The translations under genes were made by a program, and so were the position numbers. From positions 496,001-560,000 of the forward strand of contig NZ_RKLN01000001.1 in assembly GCF_004011835.1 (NCBI RefSeq): a DNA stretch of 64,000 bases. Reading direction: 5' to 3'. Below the pieces are notes generated by a model that did no database searches, was not told where the DNA came from, and was given only the letters and a program-made list of their open reading frames with translations. Shown piece by piece: positions 48,020-56,684 of the stretch. The DNA comes from Rhodococcus spongiicola. Its GTDB lineage: Bacteria > Actinomycetota > Actinomycetes > Mycobacteriales > Mycobacteriaceae. Within the stretch, counting starts at the first letter, position 1. Each line of letters starts with the position of its first letter.

Positions 48020-48089
48020 CGGATCGAGGGTCGCACCCGCGCTCAGCTACACCGCTCAGGCGCGCCGAGCCGTGGTGTGCCCCACACGA

Positions 48090-49022
48090 TCACTTGTTCT
48101 GGTCGTCCGTCTTCTCGTCCTTGACGTCCGTCTTGTCGGCCTCGGCGCCCGTCTTGTCGGCCTTGCCCTCCTGCGCGGGCCGTGTATCGAATGCCTCCGT
48201 CGGTGCAGAGACCGCGTCCGGCGACGGCGCACCCGGCTGCGACGGCGGCTGCTGCCCCACCGGCGGTGTCGGCGACTGCTGCGGCATCTGGTGTGTGGGC
48301 TGCTGCGCCTGGTACGCCTGGAACTGTCCGTACGGTGTGGTCGGCTGCTGCGGATAGCCCGGCGGGGGCTCCTGCGCGGAGTGACCCCCGGCCTGACCGT
48401 ATCCTGGCATCTGCTGCGAATACCCCTGCGGGGCAGGATAACCCGAGGAACCGCCGTAGCCCTGAGGAGCGCCGTAACCTGGTGGCGTCTGGGGAACGCT
48501 GTAGCCCTGCGGGTGACCGTAGGCTGCCGGATGTACGTGCGTGCTCGACGGTCGCCCCTGCGGCATCTTCACAATTCCCGTGGCGAACAGGAAGACCAAT
48601 ACCGCAGCGACAGCCTGGATGAACCCGATAACCAGGATCGCGATCCCTCCGCCTGCCAGACTGCGGCCATCAGGAAGGCTGAGCGTGAAGACGAACGACA
48701 CCAGGAAGCCGACAAGCGACGCAACCGCCGCCGGAGCCACATAGTCCTGCTCGGGCAGTAGCGAGATTCCGGCCAGCAAGCCACCCGTCAGAAGGAACGC
48801 CAGTGGGATGCCTCCAATACTTTGGAACGCGCTCACCGTGACGTAGAACGGAGAGCCGACGTTGGGCGAACTCTCCAGGTACGGCGCGAACCCGAGCAGG
48901 AAGCTCACCACACCGAGCACCAGCACGCCTAGGCCGAGGTAGAACGACAGCCCCCGCGCCCCGCTCATGGCCGGCGGCTGCGGGGGCTGACCGAAGCTCG
49001 ACCCTCCGTCGGAATAAGTCAT
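48090..49022 (-). CDS. DUF5336 (34-kDa antigen-like) membrane protein
   Basis: A 310-residue protein with four helices in the first 160 residues (FYLGLGVLVLGVVSFLLGFAPYL first, VLVFLFATGIVKM last), then a long Gly/Tyr/Pro/Gln-rich tail (YGAPQGYGGSSGYPAPQGY style) and a final Lys/Asp/Thr stretch. Similar to the mycobacterial 34-kDa antigen family and to Rv0954, which sits beside perM. GGAG lies 5 nt before ATG 49022. Function unknown; the tail resembles low-complexity segments of division proteins. Confidence 0.87.
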   Translation of the reverse strand: MTYSDGGSSFGQPPQPPAMSGARGLSFYLGLGVLVLGVVSFLLGFAPYLESSPNVGSPFYVTVSAFQSIGGIPLAFLLTGGLLAGISLLPEQDYVAPAAVASLVGFLVSFVFTLSLPDGRSLAGGGIAILVIGFIQAVAAVLVFLFATGIVKMPQGRPSSTHVHPAAYGHPQGYSVPQTPPGYGAPQGYGGSSGYPAPQGYSQQMPGYGQAGGHSAQEPPPGYPQQPTTPYGQFQAYQAQQPTHQMPQQSPTPPVGQQPPSQPGAPSPDAVSAPTEAFDTRPAQEGKADKTGAEADKTDVKDEKTDDQNK

Positions 49023-49113
49023 GTCTGCTCCTAGTACGGGAACCACGGGTCCCATGAACGCTACCCGCAACGTCGGCAAAGCTGCCGCTTCTGCCTGTAA
49101 AGAGCCATTGTTC

Positions 49114-49164
49114 CAACAGGCGAGTCTTCCCAACAGGCGAGTCTTCCCGACAGGGCGGTCTCCC
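49114..49164. repeat. 17-bp tandem repeats in divergent promoter region
   Basis: CAACAGGCGAGTCTTCC occurs twice (49114-49130, 49131-49147) and a degenerate third unit follows (49148-49164), between the DUF5336 gene and yigZ. Confidence 0.85.
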
Positions 49165-49203
49165 CCACAGGGAGCTCGGGCGGGCGGACAGGGAAGATGA
49201 ATC

Positions 49204-49839
49204 ATGCCTTTCACCCTGACCGCAGGTTCGGACGTGGTCGTGGAGACCGTGGTCAAGCATTCCCGGTTCGTCGCGACCCTGCGGCGGGTAGACAGCCCGA
49301 CAGACGCTCAGGACTTCGTCGATGAGCAGCGGCAGTTGCATCCAAATGCGCGGCACCACTGCCGGGCGTACGTCACGGGCAACGGACCATCCGAACGTGC
49401 GGAGCGATCGAGTGACGACGGGGAACCCAGCGGGACTGCCGGGGTGCCGATGCTGCAGGTGCTACGGGCCCGCGAGTTGGTCGACGTCGCGGCGGTCGTG
49501 GCACGGTATTTCGGCGGTATCAAGCTCGGCGCCGGTGGGCTCGTTCGCGCCTATTCGGGCGCTGTGGCGGTGGCGGTGGACACTGCGACCGAGGCATCGC
49601 GGTTACGGAGCCGAGAACGTCTCGACTTGATGTCGCTCGTGGTCGGACACGACACCGCCGGCCGCGTCGAGGCCGAACTCCGCAGCCGAGGGGTCACGGT
49701 GGTCGCCACGGACTACGCCACCGCGGTGACCTTCACCCTCGCGACGCGGGATCCCGGGTACCTGGCCGCTGTCGTCGCCGAGCTCACCGTCGGCAGGAGC
49801 GAACTGGTGCCGGCGGGCGTTCGTTGGGTGGATACCTGA
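49204..49839 (+). CDS. YigZ/IMPACT-family protein
   Basis: A 211-residue protein with the IMPACT N-terminal domain: HSRFVATLRRV, HHCRAYV, DDGEPSGTAGVPMLQVL and ARYFGGIKLGAGGLVRAYSGAV, followed by the C-terminal DUF1949 ferredoxin-like domain. Eukaryotic IMPACT regulates GCN2, and bacterial YigZ binds nucleic acid; the exact role is unknown. Divergent from the DUF5336 gene. Confidence 0.93.
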   Translation: MPFTLTAGSDVVVETVVKHSRFVATLRRVDSPTDAQDFVDEQRQLHPNARHHCRAYVTGNGPSERAERSSDDGEPSGTAGVPMLQVLRARELVDVAAVVARYFGGIKLGAGGLVRAYSGAVAVAVDTATEASRLRSRERLDLMSLVVGHDTAGRVEAELRSRGVTVVATDYATAVTFTLATRDPGYLAAVVAELTVGRSELVPAGVRWVDT

Positions 49840-49844
49840 GACGT

Positions 49845-49892
49845 GAACGGCGCCCACCGTCGAGCGAAATGCCCTGGCGGCGAGCGCCGTTC
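49845..49892. terminator. Long-loop hairpin between yigZ and sucD
   Basis: GAACGGCGC (49845-49853) pairs with 49884-49892 across a 30-nt loop, between the convergent stop codons. Confidence 0.5.
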
Positions 49893-49908
49893 GTGTGATC
49901 TAGTTCGA

Positions 49909-50811
49909 TCAGAGGTTCTTCAGGATCTCCCGAGCGAGAGCCGCGGTCTCGGACGGCGTCTTGCCGACCTTGACGCCGGCCGCCTCGAGGGCATCCTTCT
50001 TGGCCTGCGCGGTGCCCGAGGAACCGGAGACGATGGCACCGGCGTGGCCCATGGTCTTGCCCTCCGGAGCGGTGAAGCCCGCAACGTAGCCGACGACCGG
50101 CTTGGTGACGTTCGCCTTGATGTAGTCGGCCGCACGCTCCTCGGCATCGCCACCGATCTCACCGATCATCACGATGACCTTGGTCTCGGGATCCTTCTCG
50201 AATGCCTCGATCGCGTCGATGTGAGTGGTACCGATGACCGGGTCACCGCCGATACCGATGGCGGTGGAGAAGCCGAACTCACGCAGCTCGAACATCATCT
50301 GGTAGGTCAGGGTGCCCGACTTGGAGACGAGACCGACCGGCCCCTTGCCCGTGATGTTGGCCGGGGTGATGCCGACGAGCGCCTCGCCCGGGGTGATGAT
50401 TCCGGGGCAGTTGGGGCCGATGATGCGGGTCTTGTTGCCCTTCTCGACGTTGTAGGCCCACGCGTACGCGGAGTCCTGCACCGGGATGCCCTCGGTGATG
50501 ACCACGAGCAGCGGGATCTCCGCGTCGATGGCCTCGACGATGGCGTCCTTCGAGAAAGCCGGGGGAACGAACGCGATCGACACGTCCGCGCCGGTCTCCT
50601 TCATGGCCTCCGCGACGGTTGCGAAGACCGGCAGCTCGACCGGGTTGCCGTCCTTGTCGGTGTGCGAGACCACGGTTCCGGCCTTGCGAGCGTTGACGCC
50701 ACCGACGACCTGGGTGCCGGCCTTCAACATCAGGGCGGTGTGCTTGGTGCCCTCGCCGCCGGTGATGCCCTGGACGATGACCTTGGAGTCCTTGGTCAGG
50801 AAGATAGCCAT
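49909..50811 (-). CDS. sucD: Succinyl-CoA synthetase alpha subunit
   Basis: A 300-residue subunit that binds CoA and carries the phospho-histidine. CoA-binding Rossmann motif [19 protein letters not shown] and [20 protein letters not shown]; phosphorylated H256 in [27 protein letters not shown] end. It is 15 nt downstream of sucC, in one operon (Rv0951-Rv0952 order). Confidence 0.98.
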   Translation of the reverse strand: MAIFLTKDSKVIVQGITGGEGTKHTALMLKAGTQVVGGVNARKAGTVVSHTDKDGNPVELPVFATVAEAMKETGADVSIAFVPPAFSKDAIVEAIDAEIPLLVVITEGIPVQDSAYAWAYNVEKGNKTRIIGPNCPGIITPGEALVGITPANITGKGPVGLVSKSGTLTYQMMFELREFGFSTAIGIGGDPVIGTTHIDAIEAFEKDPETKVIVMIGEIGGDAEERAADYIKANVTKPVVGYVAGFTAPEGKTMGHAGAIVSGSSGTAQAKKDALEAAGVKVGKTPSETAALAREILKNL

Positions 50812-50826
50812 TGTTCTGTGTGTCCC

Positions 50827-51996
50827 TTACTTCGCGGCGAACGCGAGCTCGGCAGCCTTGTCGGCGGCCTCGTCCATGGTTGCGACGACCGTTACCAGCG
50901 GGTGGTTGGCCTCGGCGAGGATGCGACGACCCTCTTCGACGTTGTTGCCGTCCAGGCGCACGACGAGCGGCTTGTTGGCCTCGTCGCCCAGGGTCTTCAG
51001 CGCGCCGACGATGCCATTGGCGACCGCGTCGCACGCGGTGATGCCGCCGAAGACGTTCACGAACACGCTCTTGACCTGCTGGTCACCGAGGATGACGTCC
51101 AGGCCCGCTGCCATGACCTCGGCGGATGCGCCGCCGCCGATGTCGAGGAAGTTGGCCGGCTTGACGTTGCCGTGCTTTTCGCCGGCGTACGCGACGACGT
51201 CCAGGGTCGACATGACCAGACCTGCACCGTTACCGATGACACCGACCTCGCCGTCGAGCTTGACGTAGTTGAGGTCGTGCTCCTTGGCCTTGAGTTCGAG
51301 CGGATCCGTCGCGTCCTTGTCCTCGAACTCGAGATGTCCGGGCTGACGGAAGTCGGCATTGGCGTCCAGCGTGACCTTGCCGTCGAGGGCGAGGATCTGG
51401 TCGTCGGGTGTGCGGACGAGAGGGTTGACCTCGACGAGGAGCGCGTCCTCCTTGACGAAGACCTCCCAGAGCTTCTGGATGGTGACCGCTGCGGCGTCGA
51501 GCACCTCGGCGGGCAGGTGTCCCTGCTCGGCGATGCTGCGCGCGAACGCGAGATCGACACCCTTGACTGCGTCGACGGGGACCTTGGCGAGGCGCTCTGG
51601 CTTGGTGGCGGCGACCTCTTCGATCTCCACGCCGCCCTCGACCGAGCACATCGCCAGGTAGGTGCGGTTGGTGCGGTCGAGCAAGAAGGAGATGTAGTAC
51701 TCCTCCGCGATGTCACTGGCCTCGGCGACGAGGAGCTTCTTGACGAGGTGGCCCTTGATGTCGAGCCCGAGGATGTTCTCGGCGTGGGTCTGCGCATCGT
51801 CCGCGGTGGCGGCGTACTTCACGCCACCGGCCTTGCCACGGCCGCCGACCTTGACCTGCGCCTTGACCATCACGGGCTTGCCGATTTCCTCGGCGATCGC
51901 GCGAGCACCGGCAACGGTGTCGGTGACACGTCCGGCGGACGTCGGTACGTCATGCTTGGCGAAGAGTTCCTTCGCCTGGTATTCGAAGAGATCCAT
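50827..51996 (-). CDS. sucC: Succinyl-CoA synthetase beta subunit
   Basis: A 389-residue ATP-grasp subunit: [35 protein letters not shown] (nucleotide lid), [12 protein letters not shown] and [14 protein letters not shown]; the C-terminal domain has [19 protein letters not shown] 51996 matches the invariant N-terminus. Together with SucD it makes ATP from succinyl-CoA in the TCA cycle. A CRP-like site lies about 105 bp upstream. Confidence 0.98.
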   Translation of the reverse strand: MDLFEYQAKELFAKHDVPTSAGRVTDTVAGARAIAEEIGKPVMVKAQVKVGGRGKAGGVKYAATADDAQTHAENILGLDIKGHLVKKLLVAEASDIAEEYYISFLLDRTNRTYLAMCSVEGGVEIEEVAATKPERLAKVPVDAVKGVDLAFARSIAEQGHLPAEVLDAAAVTIQKLWEVFVKEDALLVEVNPLVRTPDDQILALDGKVTLDANADFRQPGHLEFEDKDATDPLELKAKEHDLNYVKLDGEVGVIGNGAGLVMSTLDVVAYAGEKHGNVKPANFLDIGGGASAEVMAAGLDVILGDQQVKSVFVNVFGGITACDAVANGIVGALKTLGDEANKPLVVRLDGNNVEEGRRILAEANHPLVTVVATMDEAADKAAELAFAAK

Positions 51997-52100
51997 CTGC
52001 TCACCGTCTCGTCTGCGTTGACGCCCGCTCAGGGGTAGGAGCGGGTCCGTGTCGGACTCTAACGAGTTCAATCAATCAGCTATCGCTCGCCCACATGCTA

Positions 52101-52116
52101 TGTGGCATATGTCACG
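52101..52116. promoter_or_regulatory. CRP/GlxR-like site upstream of sucC
   Basis: TGTGG-CATATG-TCACG keeps TGTG and TCAC of TGTGAN6TCACA, with one change per half, about 105 bp before the sucC start. Confidence 0.4.
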
Positions 52117-52299
52117 CGACGGCCGCTGCACCCTCTGAGAATCCGATGAACTCCGGTAGCCTCAACCCCCACGACGCACCCGTCCGGCCGGGCGTTCTTC
52201 CAACGGCGCGACCGGATGCAGATCGGGAAGCAACGCAGCGAGGTAGCCCGCTAGATGAACGGGACCATTTGGGATGTTTGACATCCTCCCAGCTGACGT

Positions 52300-52315
52300 T
52301 GTGACGACAGTCACA
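52300..52315. promoter_or_regulatory. Perfect CRP/GlxR box upstream of M23 peptidase
   Basis: TGTGA-CGACAG-TCACA is an exact match to the cAMP-receptor consensus TGTGAN6TCACA, about 106 bp before the peptidase ATG. In Mycobacteriales the regulator would be Crp (Rv3676) or GlxR. Confidence 0.75.
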
Positions 52316-52420
52316 TCCTCCCATTTGTCCGGTCCTACAGGTTGCTCCATCGCAACCATTTCGTTACCGTCGGCTCGTCTAAGTCACAGACAGGTCACGG
52401 GCAGGAGGACGGCAGGGCAA

Positions 52421-53530
52421 ATGCGCCACCGCACTCAGTTCAGCGCCAGCCGCTTCGCTCAGACTGCCCCGGACACCAAGATGTCCCCGGCTACACCAGT
52501 TCACGAGTTCAAGCGCCTTCACGAGTTCGAGCATCGCAATCCGGCGGCGGAGCAATCTCCGGACGGGCTTACGGACGGGGTCACGACCAGTTATCCGACT
52601 GTCTCGTCGGTTCGTTACACCGAAACCGAAATTCCTGAGCACAACTCCGTAGTCGACAGCGACGCCGACCCTGAGATCGTCGGCCACAGTGGAACCGAGA
52701 ACATCGGGGGACCCGAGAACTCCGAGGGACCCGAGCGCCCGACCGCAAACGTCACCGCCCCCCGCCGCGGTGGCCAGCACCGCCTCCCCGCTCCACCCTC
52801 CGCCCTCAAGGGCCGTGCCGCTGTCGTTGCAGTCGCCGCTGGCGCAGTCGTCGCCGCCGGCCAGGCAGCGACCGATGGCCCAGCGAAGAAATCCGACCAA
52901 ACCGAGGTCGAACTCACCGCCGCCAACTCCGTCGCCGCTACCGCCGCTCCGCAGGCCGCCCAGTTCAGCGACATCGCGCAGTCCTCCACGGACGAACAGT
53001 CCTCCACGGACGAATCCGCACCGCAGGTGCTCGCGCTCGCAAAGCCGACCGATCTGGGCCAGTTCTCGAACCTGCTCGCCAAGGGCCAGCGCTTCAGCGA
53101 GGAGCGGGCCGCCCGAGAGGCCGCCGCCCGCCGCCCGCTGTTCGTGCTACCCGCGACGGGCACCCTCACCTCGAATTTCGGCGCCCGATGGGGAAGCCTG
53201 CACGCCGGCGTCGACATCGCGAACGCGCTCGGCACCCCGATCTACGCGGCGGCCGACGGCGAGGTCATCGACTCGGGCCCGGTTTCCGGCTTCGGCATTT
53301 GGGTTCGTATCCTGCACGCCGACGGCACCATCACGCTCTACGGCCATCTCAACTCCACGCTGGTCACGGTCGGCCAGAAGGTCATGGCCGGCGACCAGAT
53401 CGCCACCATGGGCAACACCGGCTTCTCCACTGGCCCCCACCTTCACTTCGAGGTCCACCTCGGCGGCGCGAACAAGATCGACCCGGTTCCGTGGCTTGCT
53501 ACACGCGGGATCAGCCTCGGCTCCTCCTAG
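52421..53530 (+). CDS. M23 (LytM-type) peptidoglycan endopeptidase
   Basis: A 369-residue envelope protein. After a disordered charged N-terminal region there is one hydrophobic helix (AAVVAVAAGAVVAAGQAAT), a linker with repeated SSTDEQSSTDES, then the M23 domain with zinc ligands in HAGVDIAN (HxxxD) and GPHLHFEVH (HxH). Both metal motifs are intact, so it is probably an active D,D-endopeptidase. ATG 52421 is chosen because AGGAGG lies about 12 nt upstream; the longer frame crosses the CRP box. Position equals Rv0950c. Confidence 0.92.
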   Translation: MRHRTQFSASRFAQTAPDTKMSPATPVHEFKRLHEFEHRNPAAEQSPDGLTDGVTTSYPTVSSVRYTETEIPEHNSVVDSDADPEIVGHSGTENIGGPENSEGPERPTANVTAPRRGGQHRLPAPPSALKGRAAVVAVAAGAVVAAGQAATDGPAKKSDQTEVELTAANSVAATAAPQAAQFSDIAQSSTDEQSSTDESAPQVLALAKPTDLGQFSNLLAKGQRFSEERAAREAAARRPLFVLPATGTLTSNFGARWGSLHAGVDIANALGTPIYAAADGEVIDSGPVSGFGIWVRILHADGTITLYGHLNSTLVTVGQKVMAGDQIATMGNTGFSTGPHLHFEVHLGGANKIDPVPWLATRGISLGSS

Positions 53531-53608
53531 CAAGAGGCTCAGCCCCCTAGCAGGAACGCCGGTGCCGTAGAGCCCTGACGCTCGGGGCACCCCTTCCCCC
53601 ATCCCGCC

Positions 53609-56005
53609 TCAGAGCTTGACCATCGGCACGCCGCCGATCAGCATCAACCGGACCTTGCCGGCGGACCCGAAGTCGATCGTGACGGTGGCGGTCGGTCCGC
53701 TCCCCTTCGTCTCGAGCACCTTGCCGAGACCGTACTTGTCGTGGCTGACCCGGTCGCCGACCGCGAGAACGAGATTGTTGCTGCGTCCGCGCGGAGCTCC
53801 GAATCCCGAACCGCCGGACGCGCCGAGACCCTGCCCACGCGGGCGACCGCCACCGATCGCTCCGCCGCCGAGTACGCCCGGATCCTCGCGTCGCCAGTTC
53901 ACCAGCTCCGCCGGAATCTCTTGCAGGAAACGTGACTCCGGATTCGTGACCGGTTGCCCCCACGCCGAGCGGACAACGGCACGGGTGAGGTACAGCCGAT
54001 GACGTGCCCGGGTTATACCCACGTAGGCCAGGCGCCGCTCCTCCGACAGCTCGGCTGGATCTCCGAGCGCCCGCATATGCGGGAACTGGCCGTCCTCCCA
54101 GCCCGTGACGAACACGACGGGGAACTCGAGACCCTTCGCGGTGTGCAGTGTCATCAGGGTGACGACACCCTCGCCCTCGTCGGGCAGTTGATCGGAGTCC
54201 GCTACCAGCGACACCCGTTCGAGGAATGCCGCGAGCGAGCCCGGGTCAGGCAGACCCTCACCCTCGACGCCCTCGCCGGAATCCGCATCATCCGCGGCGA
54301 ACGCGGCCGCGTTGCGCGCATCGGAACTGAATTCTCTCGCAACGCTCACTAATTCGTTGAGATTGTCGATACGGGTGCCGTCCTGCGGGTCGCTGCTGGC
54401 TTGGAGCACCCGCAAGTACCCGGTTCGGTCGAGAACCGCCTCGATGATCTCGCCGATGTCGGTGAGATCGTTGCCGTCCGCATCGCTGGTCACCATCAGA
54501 GCGCGCAACCCGTCGACCAACTCGAGGAACGACGCGATCGCCTTCTGCGCCCGAGTGCCGAGCAGCGGCACGGTGCCGTCGGCTCCGGCGCGCAGGGCCT
54601 GCGCGAAGCCGATCCCCTTCTGCTCTGCGTACACCGACACGCACGCCTCGGCGCGGTCGCCGATTCCACGGCGCGGGGTGTTGAGGATGCGACGCAGGCT
54701 GACCGCGTCGTCCTCGTTGGCGAGCACCCGCAGGTACGCCACGATGTCGCGTACCTCCTTGCGTTCGTAGAAGCGCGTTCCGCCGACCACCTTGTAGGGG
54801 ATGCCGAGGCGGATGAAGATCTCCTCCAGTGAGCGTGACGAGTTATTGGTCCGGTAGAACACCGCAACGTCGTTGAACTTCACCTCACCGGCGTCGACCA
54901 GACGGTCGATCTCCGATGCCACGAACTGTGCCTCGTCGTGCTCGTTGTCGGCGACATAGCCGATGATGAGTTCACCCTCGCCGGAGTCGGTCCACAGCCG
55001 CTTCTCACGACGCCCGGTATTGCGGGAGATGACCGAGTTGGCGGCTGACAGGATGTTCTGCGTCGACCGGTAGTTCTGTTCGAGCAGGATGGTCTCGGCC
55101 TGGGGGTAGTCGCGCTCGAACTCCTCGATGTTGCGGATCGTCGCACCACGGAAGGCGTAGATCGACTGGTCGGCGTCGCCGACGACGCACAGTTCGGCAG
55201 GCGTCACGGAGTGCGGGTCGTCGGTCGGCTCGCCCACCAGCTCACGCACCAGCACGTACTGAGCGTGGTTGGTGTCCTGGTACTCGTCGACGAGGACGTG
55301 CCGGAACCTGCGCCGGTAGTACTCGGCGACCTGTGGGTGCGATTGCAGCAGCGAGACCGTCTCACCGATCAGGTCGTCGAAATCGAGCGCATTCGCGGCC
55401 CGTAGACGCTCCTGGTACTGCGTGTACACGCGCGCTACGAGCTTGTCGAGGTCGTTGGAGTCCCCGTCGTCCGAGCCACGGTCGGCGGCTGCCGCCGCCT
55501 CCTGCGGGCCGATCAGCTCGTTCTTGAGGCTCGAGATCTTGGTGGCGAACAGCCGCGCGGAGTAGCGCTTGGTGTCGATGTCGAGATCCTTCGAGATCAT
55601 CGCCAGCAGGCGGCGCGAGTCATCGGCGTCGTAGATCGAGAAGTTCGAGTTCAAGCCGGGCAGCAGACCCGACTGGGCGCGCAGGATCCGCACGCAGCTG
55701 GAATGGAACGTCGACACCCACATGCTGTTTGCGCGCAAACCCACCAGTCCCGCAACCCGCTCGCGCATCTCTGCGGCAGCTTTGTTGGTGAACGTGATCG
55801 CCAGGATCTGTCCCGGCCCCACGCCCCGCTCAGCCAGCAGGTAAGCGATTCGGCGGGTCAGGACGGCAGTCTTGCCGGACCCCGCGCCCGCAACGATGAG
55901 TAGCGGCGATCCCGAATGCAGGACGGCCTCCCGCTGCTGGGGATTGAGACCTTCGAGCAGGGACGCAGACGACGGCACCGCTGGGGAGCCCGAAATCGTG
56001 TTCAT
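53609..56005 (-). CDS. uvrD1: ATP-dependent DNA helicase UvrD1/PcrA
   Basis: A 798-residue superfamily 1A helicase for excision repair. Motif I GAGSGKTAVLTRRIAYL (40-56), Ia ITFTNKAAAEMRERV, II DEYQDTNHAQY, III VGDADQSIYAFRGA, IV ILLEQNYRS, V TLHTAKGLEFPVVFVTG and VI EERRLAYVGITRARHRLYLTRA are all present. A Gly-rich stretch (GGGAIGGGRPRGQGLGASGG) precedes the C-terminal Tudor-like KGSGPTATVTIDF domain that binds RNA polymerase or Ku in relatives. Confidence 0.97.
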   Translation of the reverse strand: MNTISGSPAVPSSASLLEGLNPQQREAVLHSGSPLLIVAGAGSGKTAVLTRRIAYLLAERGVGPGQILAITFTNKAAAEMRERVAGLVGLRANSMWVSTFHSSCVRILRAQSGLLPGLNSNFSIYDADDSRRLLAMISKDLDIDTKRYSARLFATKISSLKNELIGPQEAAAAADRGSDDGDSNDLDKLVARVYTQYQERLRAANALDFDDLIGETVSLLQSHPQVAEYYRRRFRHVLVDEYQDTNHAQYVLVRELVGEPTDDPHSVTPAELCVVGDADQSIYAFRGATIRNIEEFERDYPQAETILLEQNYRSTQNILSAANSVISRNTGRREKRLWTDSGEGELIIGYVADNEHDEAQFVASEIDRLVDAGEVKFNDVAVFYRTNNSSRSLEEIFIRLGIPYKVVGGTRFYERKEVRDIVAYLRVLANEDDAVSLRRILNTPRRGIGDRAEACVSVYAEQKGIGFAQALRAGADGTVPLLGTRAQKAIASFLELVDGLRALMVTSDADGNDLTDIGEIIEAVLDRTGYLRVLQASSDPQDGTRIDNLNELVSVAREFSSDARNAAAFAADDADSGEGVEGEGLPDPGSLAAFLERVSLVADSDQLPDEGEGVVTLMTLHTAKGLEFPVVFVTGWEDGQFPHMRALGDPAELSEERRLAYVGITRARHRLYLTRAVVRSAWGQPVTNPESRFLQEIPAELVNWRREDPGVLGGGAIGGGRPRGQGLGASGGSGFGAPRGRSNNLVLAVGDRVSHDKYGLGKVLETKGSGPTATVTIDFGSAGKVRLMLIGGVPMVKL

Positions 56006-56342
56006 CGTCTGTCAACGCTACCGGCGAAGGCCGACACCGTGGCACAAGACCGATACCACTGGGCGAGAACGCGGCAACCCGCTTGGGTTGCACTCGTTCG
56101 CGTGGCAAACTGGAGCGGTGATCTCCGCTGTGCAGGAACCCCGGCCGGGCGCCCGATGGTGCTCGTCCCAGGAGCACTGGCGATTTCCCAGCGGGTACCG
56201 ACCGACGGTGCCCGCGACTTGATCCCCCGCGAGCCCCGAGGTCCACACCGGATCCCGGGGCGTTCTTGTGTGAACGGGACCCGGATTCGTAACGGTCCGA
56301 GGGACTCGAACGAACCTAAGTTCTGACACGAGGAGAAAACTT
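56006..56342. other. Divergent uvrD1 / chorismate mutase intergenic region
   Basis: About 340 bp without a supported gene. TAAGTT at 56317-56322 is a possible -10 for the chorismate mutase, which also has a GAGGAG Shine-Dalgarno. Confidence 0.4.
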
Positions 56343-56636
56343 ATGAGCAGCCCGACCGCAACGCCTTCATCCCAGTCACCGGTGCCCTCGAGCAAGGCCG
56401 AAATCGACGAACTCCGCAAGGAGATCGACCGGCTCGATGCCGAGATCCTCGCTGCCATCAAGCGGCGCAGCGAGGTCTCCCAGATGATCGGCCGCACCCG
56501 CATGGCGTCCGGTGGCCCGCGCCTGGTGCACAGCCGGGAGATGAAGGTGCTCGAGCGCTTCAGCGAGCTCGGCCAGGAGGGCCATACCCTCGCGATGCTG
56601 CTGCTGCGCCTCGGACGCGGGCGGCTGGGGCACTGA
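56343..56636 (+). CDS. Chorismate mutase, AroQ-delta type
   Basis: A 97-residue all-helical enzyme that converts chorismate to prephenate for Phe/Tyr synthesis. EIDELRKEIDRLDAEILAAIKRRSEVSQMIG is helix 1 of the AroQ fold and GGPRLVHSREMKVLERFSELG the loop and second helix. Short actinobacterial versions such as Rv0948c are weakly active alone and are activated by binding DAHP synthase; the same position after uvrD1 supports that type. Confidence 0.94.
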   Translation: MSSPTATPSSQSPVPSSKAEIDELRKEIDRLDAEILAAIKRRSEVSQMIGRTRMASGGPRLVHSREMKVLERFSELGQEGHTLAMLLLRLGRGRLGH

Positions 56637-56684
56637 CGACTGGGGCACTGACCAGGGGCTCCTTCGCGGGACTCCCCGATCCGC

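Larger units (their letters stand above)
51997..52420. other. Divergent sucC / M23 peptidase intergenic region
   Basis: About 420 bp without a supported gene. It holds two CRP/GlxR-type sites, one near each gene. I looked for a c-di-AMP (ydaO-type) riboswitch, common before peptidoglycan hydrolases, and found no convincing match. Confidence 0.6.

Noticed and set aside
49843-52038. 731-codon open frame on the plus strand opposite sucCD
   Set aside because: Antisense shadow of two certain genes; high-GC codon usage makes long opposite frames common. The product is Asp/Leu/Gly/Arg-rich without known motifs.
56312-56323. GAACCTAAGTTC resembling an SOS (LexA) box near uvrD1
   Set aside because: GAACN4GTTC is expected about once by chance in 64 kb, lies 300 bp from the uvrD1 start and lacks the outer TC/GA positions.
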